Below the pieces are notes generated by a model. The model was given only the letters and a program-made list of their open reading frames with translations. It made no database searches and was not told the DNA's origin. Positions 1-6,756 of a stretch of 13,127 nt of DNA are shown piece by piece. The stretch's first letter is position 1; each line of letters opens with the position of its first letter. The stretch is taken from the NCBI RefSeq assembly GCF_934754625.1, contig NZ_CAKVIU010000062.1. The stretch is one strand, 5' to 3'. Origin of the DNA: Catenibacterium sp900764725. GTDB lineage: Bacteria; Bacillota_I; Bacilli_A; Erysipelotrichales; Coprobacillaceae. The position numbers and the translations under genes are program-made.

Positions 1-1
1 A

Positions 2-568
2 GAACCACTCTTTACACCTGATGATATCTATATTTATGATCAATATAGTGATGGTGATCTTTATACTGACTTACAATATCAGAAGAACTTTCATATTATT
101 ATGCAGGCTATTAAAGAGAAGTCTGGTTTAGTTGTTAGATGGAAAACGAAGCAGAAAACAAGTTATGTTTTACCACAGCTATTAGAATATTCAGAAAAGG
201 ATGATAAGTTTCGTTTGGTGGCATATGATGGGACAGTGATTAATGTTTCAAGAATAGAAGAATGTCATCTGATGGATCACAGTGTTTCTACTACAAATAA
301 ACAAAGAGTAGAAAAATATGTATTGATAGAAGTAAAGGATGAAAGAAATACACTGGAAAGAGTTCTTCTTCATTTTGCACATTTCAAGAAAGAAACAGAA
401 AAGAAAGAAAATACTTATATAGTTAAGCTTCTCTATGATGAATCAGATGAGACAGAGATGGTGATTCGATTGTTGTCATTTGGTCCTATGATCAAGGTGA
501 TAGAACCACTAGAATTCAAACAACTCATAAGACAAAGATTAAAGAAACAAAAAGCATATTTCATTTAA
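2..568 (+). CDS. WYL-domain transcriptional regulator, C-terminal part (5' end outside window)
   Basis: The frame is open from the first bases of the window, so the gene starts upstream; the ATG at 101 is internal and should not be used as the start. The visible part (about 188 residues) reads as a WYL domain followed by a WCX-like C-terminal extension. The WYL-like part runs from the segment KNFHIIMQAIKEKSGLVVRW through FRLVAYDGT to INVSRIEEC. The WCX-like part includes LLHFAHFKKE and the ending LSFGPMIKVIEPLEFKQLI. In this family a DNA-binding wHTH normally precedes these domains and the WYL fold senses a nucleotide-type or other ligand; that wHTH is not visible here. The target is unknown. 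The gene runs convergently into a DUF2500-like gene and shares a hairpin with it. WYL proteins sometimes occur near RNA/DNA repair genes, and an RtcB/RlaP pair lies downstream, but nothing in the sequence links them functionally. Confidence 0.75.
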   Translation, partial: EPLFTPDDIYIYDQYSDGDLYTDLQYQKNFHIIMQAIKEKSGLVVRWKTKQKTSYVLPQLLEYSEKDDKFRLVAYDGTVINVSRIEECHLMDHSVSTTNKQRVEKYVLIEVKDERNTLERVLLHFAHFKKETEKKENTYIVKLLYDESDETEMVIRLLSFGPMIKVIEPLEFKQLIRQRLKKQKAYFI

Positions 569-591
569 AAAGGGCGATGATTCGCCCTTTT
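568..591. terminator. Bidirectional intrinsic terminator between convergent genes
   Basis: A 10-bp perfect stem (568-577 with 582-591, core AGGGCGA/TCGCCCT) has the 4-nt loop TGAT and A/T flanks that give a U-run on either strand. It overlaps the last base of the WYL gene stop and the stop codon region of the minus-strand gene, so both transcripts can end here. Confidence 0.85.
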
Positions 592-928
592 AGTAATTTC
601 TATCAAATGATAAATATCTTGTTCCCTGGAAAGTAAGTTTTCCTTGATCTCCTTCTACCATAAATCCATATTCACGACTAGGTACTTCTAGTTCTATTCT
701 ATCGCCACTTTCTACTTCAAAAGTCACATAGTAGGTTGTATGTGATGATGCCATCATATCCTGCTGGCTTGTATAAGTCGTATCTGCACGTTTAGTGACT
801 ATCTTTACTGGAACACTTAAACGTGGTGAATTATTATTCTTATGCCATGTACCAATACCACTGACTATCACATAAATAAACATACCAATCACAAAGACTG
901 GTACAATCGTAAACATTAGATCAAACAT
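590..928 (-). CDS. DUF2500-like small membrane protein
   Basis: This 112-residue protein has one N-terminal membrane segment (about residues 3-25, MFDLMFTIVPVFVIGMFIYV onwards). A short polar linker with KNNNS leads to a soluble beta-rich domain. That domain contains SVPVKIVTKRADTTY, YYVTFEVESGDRIELEV, a G-D-x-G-K-L-x-F-Q-G element and the terminal signature TRYLSFDRN. Size, topology and the C-terminal G-x-L-x-F-Q-G-T-R-Y-L pattern match DUF2500 proteins, whose function is unknown. The start is well supported: on the minus strand AAGGAGG (943-937) precedes the ATG at an optimal distance. It is transcribed away from the RtcB locus and ends in the terminator shared with the WYL gene. The family call rests on remembered pattern, not on a search. 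Confidence 0.75.
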   Translation of the reverse strand: MFDLMFTIVPVFVIGMFIYVIVSGIGTWHKNNNSPRLSVPVKIVTKRADTTYTSQQDMMASSHTTYYVTFEVESGDRIELEVPSREYGFMVEGDQGKLTFQGTRYLSFDRNY

Positions 929-950
929 AGATTTCCCCTCCTTGGATATA

Positions 951-959
951 ATTTTACCA
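951..959 (-). promoter_or_regulatory. Candidate extended -10 promoter for the DUF2500-like gene
   Basis: Read on the minus strand, TGGTAAAAT is a TGn extended -10 with a one-mismatch -10 hexamer (TAAAAT). No good -35 is seen. It would start the transcript about at the AAGGAGG ribosome binding site, giving a very short leader. Confidence 0.35.
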
Positions 960-1026
960 TAGTTCGCAACTTTTTATCCACGAAAATAATTCTCATCTTG
1001 TATATGATGTTGTTGTGGTGAGTACA

Positions 1027-2250
1027 ATGATCGAAATAAGAGGAAAGAAAAATAATGCGATATGTTTTGTATCACAGATAGATGAAAAAGCTTTAGAACA
1101 GATTAAAAGAATGTGTAATTATGATCTTACTTTAGGAAGTCAGATTCGTATAATGCCAGATGTTCATGCAGGAAAAGGCTGTACAATAGGTACTACAATG
1201 ACTATTAAGGATAAAGTATGTCCTAATATTGTAGGTGTAGATATTGGATGTGGAATGTATACAGTAAAGTTGTTGAATAAAGAAATTAATTTTAAAAAGG
1301 TTGATGAAGTATGTTCATGGATTCCTTCAGGAATGAATGCATGAGAGACTCCTATAGAAACATTTGATTTGAAGGAGTTAAAATGTTATTCATCTCTTAA
1401 AAAATTATCTCATCTAGAAAAGTCCTTAGGAACACTGGGTGGAGGGAATCACTTTATAGAAATTGAACAGTCAATGAGTGGTGATTATTATTTGGTTATT
1501 CATTCAGGTAGTCGTAATCTAGGAAAACAGGTTGCAGAAATATATCAAAGAAGTGCAATTAATCTACATAAAGGATGGGATGAATATGCACAAAGACGTC
1601 AGGAAGTTATAAAAGAATATAAAGAACTTGGGAAAAGCAAGGAAATTAATAACGCATTAGAAGAACTTAAGGAAGGTTATGGAACTTTAGATATCCCTGA
1701 AGATTTATGTTGGTTATATGGAGATGCACTCGATAATTATCTTCATGATATAGAGATATGTCAGAAGTATGCGATGAGAAATAGAGAATTGATAGCTAGT
1801 ATGATCATGGAAAAGACATCTCTTACAGGATTAGATTCTTTTCATACTATTCATAATTATATAGATATCAATGAGAAGATTCTAAGAAAAGGTGCCATAC
1901 GAGCTAGAGATGGTGAAAAAGTACTTATTCCTATGAATATGAAAGATGGATCAATACTTGGAATAGGTAAAGGGAATAAGGAATGGAACTATTCAGCACC
2001 ACATGGTGCAGGAAGAATATTATCACGTAAACAGGCGAAAGAAATATTAGATATAGATGTGTATAAGAAGTCAATGGAAGGAATTTATACGACTTCTATT
2101 TCTTTAGATACATTGGATGAAGCACCACAGGCTTATAAATCAGTAGAAGATATATTAGATGTAGTCAAAGAAACAGTGGATGTGATAGAGGTATTAAAGC
2201 CTGTATATAATTATAAGGAGCATGAAAATGAGAAAAGAAATTATAAATAA
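1027..2250 (+). pseudogene. rtcB: RtcB-family RNA ligase gene interrupted by an in-frame TGA
   Basis: RtcB joins RNA 2',3'-cyclic phosphate (or 3'-phosphate) ends to 5'-OH ends using GTP and Mn2+, in RNA repair or tRNA splicing. The frame is one continuous reading frame of 407 codons except for TGA at 1342-1344 (codon 106). Before it are the PDVHAGKGC segment and the metal-binding GVDIGCG (D72, C75). After it are GGGNHF (H142), HSGSR (H159), HTIHNY (H276) and SAPHGAGR (H326, the expected guanylylated histidine). No other lesion is seen, so either this is a very recent nonsense mutation, or the stop is read through, or it is a sequence error. From memory of homologues the codon is most often Arg (or His) in an SGxNxRETP-like context; Arg codons AGA or CGA are one change from TGA. 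ATG 1027 is chosen over the upstream GTGs at 1015/1018 because MIEIRGK matches the usual family N-terminus and GGTGAG lies just upstream. Neither half alone keeps all catalytic residues. The 3' end overlaps the next gene. Confidence 0.8.
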
Positions 2251-2983
2251 GCTCAGTGAGATTGAGAAGAAGGAACATGTAAAAATTATTTATGCAATAG
2301 AGTCAGGAAGTCGTGCCTGGGGATTTGAATCTGTTGATAGTGATTATGATGTACGTTTTATTTATGTAAGAGAGAAGGAAGATTATCTCTGCCTAGATGA
2401 AAAATCAGATGTGATAGAACTGCCTATAGATGAAGTGTTTGATATAAGTGGATGGGATATTAAGAAGGCTTTAAAGCTTCTTTATAAGTCTAACCCATCA
2501 CTTCTTGAATGGTTTGCTTCACCTATTGTCTATAAAGAAACTAAAGAAGCATCTTATATCAAAGAAGTCATATCGTCCTATTTTTCAAAGAAGAAACTCT
2601 ATTGTCATTACAAGAGAATGGCAAATATGCATTTAAAATATGTGAATAAAGGGAAGGTGCCTGTAAAGAAGTATCTCTATATTGTTCGCTGTATATTATT
2701 TAGCCAATATATTCTAGAATACAAGAAGCAGCCACCTATAGAAATAGAGAAACTAATAGAATATGAACTTCCTAAAGAATTAAAAGAAGATGTGAATAGT
2801 CTATTGATGATTAAGAAGAGTAGTAATGAGAAACAATATGTGGATCATATTTCTTCTTTAGATGAGTTTATAATGAATAGTTTAAAAGAGAATATGCCTT
2901 TTATTGAAGATAGAGAAGTATCATGGGATAGGTTGAATGATGTATTTAGGCTTATAATAGACGCATATCAGAAAAGTGTATAG
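2228..2983 (+). CDS. RlaP/YcgL-type nucleotidyltransferase, RNA-repair associated
   Basis: This is a 251-residue protein of the DNA polymerase beta-like nucleotidyltransferase superfamily (PF10127/COG3541 type, named RlaP for its association with RNA ligases). The N-terminal block ESGSRAWGFESVDSDYDVRF carries the G-S pair (G27, S28) and the D-x-D metal ligands (D39, D41), which are diagnostic. The following DISGWDIKKALKLLYKSNPS and LLEWFASPIVY segments are also typical. The rest is a helical, Lys/Glu-rich C-terminal domain. The start at 2228 is preferred to the ATG at 2222 because AAGGAG (2215-2220) sits 1 nt from 2222 but 7 nt from 2228. The gene overlaps the end of the rtcB frame by 23 bp, so the two are translationally coupled. 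Family knowledge and this overlap point to a role in trimming, tailing or healing damaged RNA ends before ligation; the exact reaction is not known to me. No terminator is obvious after it. Confidence 0.85.
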   Translation: MRKEIINKLSEIEKKEHVKIIYAIESGSRAWGFESVDSDYDVRFIYVREKEDYLCLDEKSDVIELPIDEVFDISGWDIKKALKLLYKSNPSLLEWFASPIVYKETKEASYIKEVISSYFSKKKLYCHYKRMANMHLKYVNKGKVPVKKYLYIVRCILFSQYILEYKKQPPIEIEKLIEYELPKELKEDVNSLLMIKKSSNEKQYVDHISSLDEFIMNSLKENMPFIEDREVSWDRLNDVFRLIIDAYQKSV

Positions 2984-3100
2984 AAGTATTAAGTGATGTG
3001 TTTTAAGTATAATCATTGAAAAATGCCCTATATATCAATAATAATTCGCTTTCTCAAAATCATATAACGAGAATAAAGAGAAATGAAATATTATTACAAT

Positions 3101-3115
3101 TTGTAAGCGTATTCT
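3101..3115 (+). promoter_or_regulatory. cre box (CcpA catabolite control site)
   Basis: TTGTAAGCGTATTCT fits the degenerate cre consensus WTGNAANCGNWNNCW at every defined position. It ends 2 bp before the -35 hexamer, centred about 45 bp before the predicted transcription start. CcpA bound here should affect RNA polymerase binding. Repression by preferred sugars is the usual outcome for glycosidase genes, but activation is possible at upstream positions. Confidence 0.7.
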
Positions 3116-3116
3116 G

Positions 3117-3146
3117 TTGACATGTTCATAACGACTCATGTATACT
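3117..3146 (+). promoter_or_regulatory. Sigma-A promoter of the GH20 genes
   Basis: A perfect -35 TTGACA (3117-3122) and a TATACT -10 (3141-3146) are separated by 18 bp. Transcription would start near 3152-3154, placing the RAT element at the extreme 5' end of the RNA, as in known antiterminator-controlled operons. Confidence 0.85.
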
Positions 3147-3154
3147 AGTTGTCG

Positions 3155-3183
3155 AAGGATTGTTACTTTAAGTAGGCAAGACC
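3155..3183 (+). promoter_or_regulatory. RAT element (ribonucleic antiterminator; BglG/LicT/SacY-type target)
   Basis: The 29 nt contain the two conserved arms of RAT sequences, GGATTGTTACT (3157-3167) and GGCAAGACC (3175-3183). They enclose a small stem TACT/AGTA with loop TTA (3164-3174). The 3' arm is also the 5' arm of the terminator stem, so folding the RAT and folding the terminator exclude each other. In known systems (bgl, lic, sac) a PRD-containing antiterminator, active when its PTS sugar is present, binds and stabilises the RAT so transcription continues. No such regulator is encoded in this window. Confidence 0.9.
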
Positions 3184-3230
3184 GTCATTCACAGGCCCTT
3201 TTTAGGGTATCGTGAATGCGGTCTTTTTTT
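3178..3230 (+). terminator. Leader terminator overlapping the RAT
   Basis: AAGACCG (3178-3184) pairs with CGGTCTT (3219-3225) and CATTCAC (3186-3192) pairs with GTGAATG (3212-3218), with one bulged T. An inner CCC/GGG stem has the loop TTTTTA, and a run of seven T ends the element. It lies in the untranslated leader with no upstream gene to terminate, so it acts as an attenuator. Confidence 0.9.
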
Positions 3231-3299
3231 GTTTCAATCTATCAATTTAAGAGTGGAGGTGAAATCTTTAGTCTTATCAACAAAGAAAGAGGTGACATT

Positions 3300-6200
3300 A
3301 TGAAAGGGAAAAAAATTGTTGAAGTAGGCTTAGCTGCAATTATTGCGCTATCGGGAGTTGCTTCTGCAGCTGCACCAGCTTTCGCGGCACCAAGTAATAT
3401 CTATCCAAATGTACAGAGTTATACAAAGGGATCAGATACATTCACATTGCCAAAGAAAAGCCGTTTACTTGTAGTTTCAAATGAGAAGACATTAAATAAT
3501 GAAGTGTTATTACGTGATTTGAAACGTGCAAGTTCGCAGTTAGTAGACAAAGGTGTTTTAACTGAAGCACCACAGATTGTATTTGGTACATTAGAAAATG
3601 CAGTAGATAATGACATCATTGTGAAAATGGGTACTAATCCAGATTTAACAGGTAAAAATGATGCCTATGCAATAGACATTAAAAATAATATTACTATTTC
3701 TGCAGAACATGAAAAAGGAATCTATTATGGTTTAACATCTGTTATTCAGATGTTAATTGATGGTGATCGAGTTCTTACTAAAGGAAATATTGTGGATTAT
3801 TCTGATGTAGAAGATCGTTCTTTCCATTTAGACTGTGCAAGAAAGTTTTTCACAAAAGATTGGATCATTTCATTAATTAAAGATTTATCTTGGCAGAAAT
3901 ATAATTCAATACAGCTTCATTTCTCTGAAAACGAAGGTTTCAGATTACAGAGTGATACATTGGATGCGATTGAGGGCTTCCAGTATGTAAACAACCAGTA
4001 TCTCACTAAACAGGATATGTTAGAAATTATTCAGGTTGCGAATGAATATCATATCGAAGTCATTCCATCTTTAGACTCTCCAGGTCATCTTGGTGCAGTT
4101 CTAAGATATTTACCATCTGATTATAGCTGTGCAAGCTTATTCCCATATGATGGTAGAAGAGCACAGTGCTTTAATATCTTTACAAATGATGAAGCACGTG
4201 GTTTCTTAATCGATTTAATGACAGAATTTATTGATTTCTTCTCAGAAGCTGGATGTAAGAGATTCAATATTGGTGGAGATGAATTCTTAGAAAAATTCTC
4301 TAACTTCTCTAATGATCAGTATGTACAGATCATGGAATATTTCAATGAAGTATCTACAATCGTTAAGTCAAAGGGTATGACTCCTAGAACTTGGAACGAT
4401 GGTGTAATGTATGGAAACTATACTGGATATAAGTTAGATCCAGATATCGAAATCTGTTATTGGGCTGCTCCACAGAACTGTGCAAGTATTGAAAAATTTG
4501 TACAGAATGGTAACAAAGTAATCAACTTCTCAGATATTTATATGTATTATGTATTATCTGGATGGTGGTTACAGAATGCATGTCCTGAAGGAGATAGAAT
4601 TTATAGAGAATGGCATCCTGGTAAATTCTCTACATTACAGGGTGGCATTCCTCAGACTTATGAGAAGCCTTATGCAAACTTTATTAAAGGTGGTTCTTAT
4701 GCAGTTTGGTGTGACTCTCCTAACTATATGACACAGGATTCAGTCGCTAATAACATCTTCTATAGAACGCGTGCAACTGCTTATAAGATGTGGAATACAG
4801 CAGAATCAATGCCTGATTATGCTGATGTAAAGAAGGCATTTGATAAGATCGGTCGTGTTCCTGGTTATAAGACTGAATTACCAGAACCAGGTCAGGTTCT
4901 TTATGAAGGACAGTCTGTTGCACTTACAATTGAATATAAAAATGAATTTGGTCAGACTATTGAACCATCTGAAACTTTATATGGATTAAAGGATCATGAA
5001 TATACTATTGAACCTAAAGAACTTTATGGTTATAAGTATGAAAAATCTAGTGAATCATTAACAGGTACATATAAAGAAAATAAAACAATCACTTTAACTT
5101 ATAAGACTTATACTGATAAGGAAGCATTAAACAAGGAAGTAAATAATGCATTAGTGATTAAAGATTATATTCCTGAAACAGTGAAGGAATATAAGGAAGC
5201 ATTAGATGCTGCGAAAGATGTTAAAGAAGATCCTACTGCAGGACAGAAGAAGGTTGATGAAACATTAGCTTCACTTCTAACTTCAAAAGAAAAAGCTGTA
5301 AAAGCTCAATTCTACAAGTTATATTTAGAAGCTTATTATCCAGTAAGTGATGCAGCGTATGCATCTGGATATCAGGCTTATATGAATGCTGTTAATAACG
5401 GAAAGAAAGCTCTTAAAGATGAAAACTTAGATGTTGAAACAGCAGAAGCTGCTTACAATAACATCATCAATGCAAAGAAAGCATTAATTAAGAAAGCTGC
5501 AGATAAGCCTACTATTTCTGCAACTAAGGGGTATTATAGCTGGTATACATACAACAACATGATTGATGGTAACCGTAATTCTAAGTGTTGGTTTGGTGCT
5601 GACCAGACAGCTGGGGATGAAGTATTATTCACATTCCCAAGCAAAGTGAAATTATCTGGTGTGAATGTTGTACAGGCAGACCAGGGTGATATTTTACGTG
5701 ATGCTGAAGTTCAGATTTCTGCAGATAAGGTGAACTGGACAACAGTAGGAACATTAAAGGGAACAGATCCATTAGAAAAGAGATTTGACTTTGATGCTCA
5801 GGAAATTAAGTATGTAAGAATCTATATTAATTCAGGATATGGTGCTTGGTATCAGATTTCTGAAGTTGAGTTTGTATTAGAAGCAATTGGTGAAGATACT
5901 ACATTAAGAGATTTAATTGAAAAAGCTAAGGAAGAAGATTTAGAAGGTAAGACAATTGCATCTAGAGATGAATTCTTAGAAGCTCTTATTGAAGCTCAGA
6001 AAGCATTAGTTGCTGAAGATATTAAGAACGAAGAAGTAATCAATCGCTTAAATAATGCTATTGAAGGTTTAGTTGATGCACCAGTAGTGAATACTGAAGC
6101 TTTAGAAGAAGCTGTAGGTAAGGCTGATGCTTTAACTGAAGAAGAAGTAAATAAAGCAATTAAGAAGAATGTTGAAGCTTATACTAAGGCATTAGCTGAT

Positions 6201-6707
6201 GCTAAAGCTGTTCTTGCAAAGGATGAAGCTACTCAGGAAGAAATCGATGCAGCGGTGAAGGCGTTAAATGATGCATTAGAAGGATTAAAGGTTTTAAGAG
6301 GTAATCCAGAAGCTCTTAATACAGCTTTAGAAAATGTAGCTAAGAGAGATGAAGATAAATATACTGCTGAATCTTGGTCTGCATTAATGGCTGTAGTTGA
6401 AGAAGTAAAAGCTATTGATTTAGAAAATGCGACTCAGACAGAAATTGATAAAGCTGTTGCGAAGTTAAATAAAGCAGTAGATGGATTAGAAGAAAAGGTT
6501 GTCATTGAACCAGAAAAACCAACTGTTCCTGAAAAACCATCTGAAAAACCTGAAACTAAACCAGAAGTTAAACCTGAAACTAAACCAGAAGATAAGAAAG
6601 ATGATACTGTAAAGACAGGAGATTCTACTATGATCTTTGGTATGGTTGCACTAATGGCTGTTTCAGCTATCGTTTATATCTCTTTAAAAAGAAAAAAATT
6701 TAATTAA
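3300..6707 (+). CDS. Cell-wall-anchored GH20 beta-N-acetylhexosaminidase/lacto-N-biosidase-like protein (paralogue A)
   Basis: This 1135-residue secreted enzyme probably removes terminal beta-linked HexNAc (or a GlcNAc-containing disaccharide) from host glycans at the cell surface. Domains: signal peptide (1-30, ending AFA-AP); GH20b N-terminal domain (about 45-165); GH20 catalytic barrel (about 170-500). The barrel contains LHFSENEGFR, IPSLDSPGH and the catalytic pair D327-E328 in FNIGGDE. MucBP-like module about 540-602; two FIVAR-like helical units to about 735; CBM32/F5-8C-like domain about 735-862; three FIVAR-like units to about 1070; PEKP/KPET wall spacer. Sorting signal VKTGD (1104-1108), hydrophobic helix, KRKKFN tail. 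ATG 3300 is preceded by AGAGGTGA; the 28 codons before it run into the leader terminator and are not coding. The His usually found two residues before the GG of HxGGDE is Asn. Expression is governed by the RAT/cre leader. Exo-hexosaminidase versus lacto-N-biosidase cannot be decided by eye. Confidence 0.9.
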   Translation: MKGKKIVEVGLAAIIALSGVASAAAPAFAAPSNIYPNVQSYTKGSDTFTLPKKSRLLVVSNEKTLNNEVLLRDLKRASSQLVDKGVLTEAPQIVFGTLENAVDNDIIVKMGTNPDLTGKNDAYAIDIKNNITISAEHEKGIYYGLTSVIQMLIDGDRVLTKGNIVDYSDVEDRSFHLDCARKFFTKDWIISLIKDLSWQKYNSIQLHFSENEGFRLQSDTLDAIEGFQYVNNQYLTKQDMLEIIQVANEYHIEVIPSLDSPGHLGAVLRYLPSDYSCASLFPYDGRRAQCFNIFTNDEARGFLIDLMTEFIDFFSEAGCKRFNIGGDEFLEKFSNFSNDQYVQIMEYFNEVSTIVKSKGMTPRTWNDGVMYGNYTGYKLDPDIEICYWAAPQNCASIEKFVQNGNKVINFSDIYMYYVLSGWWLQNACPEGDRIYREWHPGKFSTLQGGIPQTYEKPYANFIKGGSYAVWCDSPNYMTQDSVANNIFYRTRATAYKMWNTAESMPDYADVKKAFDKIGRVPGYKTELPEPGQVLYEGQSVALTIEYKNEFGQTIEPSETLYGLKDHEYTIEPKELYGYKYEKSSESLTGTYKENKTITLTYKTYTDKEALNKEVNNALVIKDYIPETVKEYKEALDAAKDVKEDPTAGQKKVDETLASLLTSKEKAVKAQFYKLYLEAYYPVSDAAYASGYQAYMNAVNNGKKALKDENLDVETAEAAYNNIINAKKALIKKAADKPTISATKGYYSWYTYNNMIDGNRNSKCWFGADQTAGDEVLFTFPSKVKLSGVNVVQADQGDILRDAEVQISADKVNWTTVGTLKGTDPLEKRFDFDAQEIKYVRIYINSGYGAWYQISEVEFVLEAIGEDTTLRDLIEKAKEEDLEGKTIASRDEFLEALIEAQKALVAEDIKNEEVINRLNNAIEGLVDAPVVNTEALEEAVGKADALTEEEVNKAIKKNVEAYTKALADAKAVLAKDEATQEEIDAAVKALNDALEGLKVLRGNPEALNTALENVAKRDEDKYTAESWSALMAVVEEVKAIDLENATQTEIDKAVAKLNKAVDGLEEKVVIEPEKPTVPEKPSEKPETKPEVKPETKPEDKKDDTVKTGDSTMIFGMVALMAVSAIVYISLKRKKFN

Positions 6708-6712
6708 TAAAT

Positions 6713-6736
6713 AGGAGGCAGGCTTGCCTGCCTCTT
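6713..6736 (+). terminator. GC-rich intergenic hairpin (partial terminator or processing element)
   Basis: GAGGCAGG (6715-6722) and CCTGCCTC (6727-6734) form a perfect 8-bp stem with loop CTTG, extended by weaker A-U/G-U pairs. The tail (TTACTT) is a poor U-run, so read-through into the second GH20 gene is likely. It could lower downstream expression or protect the upstream mRNA. It also buries an AGGAGG sequence (6713-6718). Confidence 0.55.
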
Positions 6737-6756
6737 ACTTGATAGGGAATAATAAA

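Larger units (their letters stand above)
2984..3299 (+). promoter_or_regulatory. Regulatory intergenic region with untranslated leader of the GH20 genes
   Basis: This 316-bp gap has no gene. Positions 2984-3093 are AT-rich and I see only an unpaired TATAAT-like hexamer (3008-3013) without a -35. Positions 3094-3230 hold, in order, a 13-nt palindrome, a cre box, a promoter, a RAT element and a terminator, each listed separately. Positions 3231-3299 are the leader between the terminator and the start codon; they contain a second unused Shine-Dalgarno-like GGAGGTGA (3255-3262) and the functional one (AGAGGTGA) just before the ATG. Confidence 0.85.

Noticed and set aside
1003..1008. TATGAT as -10 of an rtcB promoter
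   Set aside because: The distance to the start codon is fine, but no acceptable -35 or TGn extension is present, so it was not listed.
1342..1344. Reassigned UGA = Trp code
   Set aside because: Tryptophan is encoded by TGG throughout the long genes and no other in-frame TGA is present, so a code change is not supported.
1369..2250. Independent start at TTG 1369 for the second half of RtcB
   Set aside because: No ribosome binding site precedes it at a useful distance. The AAGGAG at 1372-1377 leads to an ATG at 1383 in another frame that stops after five codons.
3253..3303. Leader peptide GTG...TGA overlapping the GH20 start codon (ATGA overlap)
   Set aside because: Sixteen codons with no ribosome binding site before the GTG and no composition that suggests attenuation; the RAT/terminator already explains the control.
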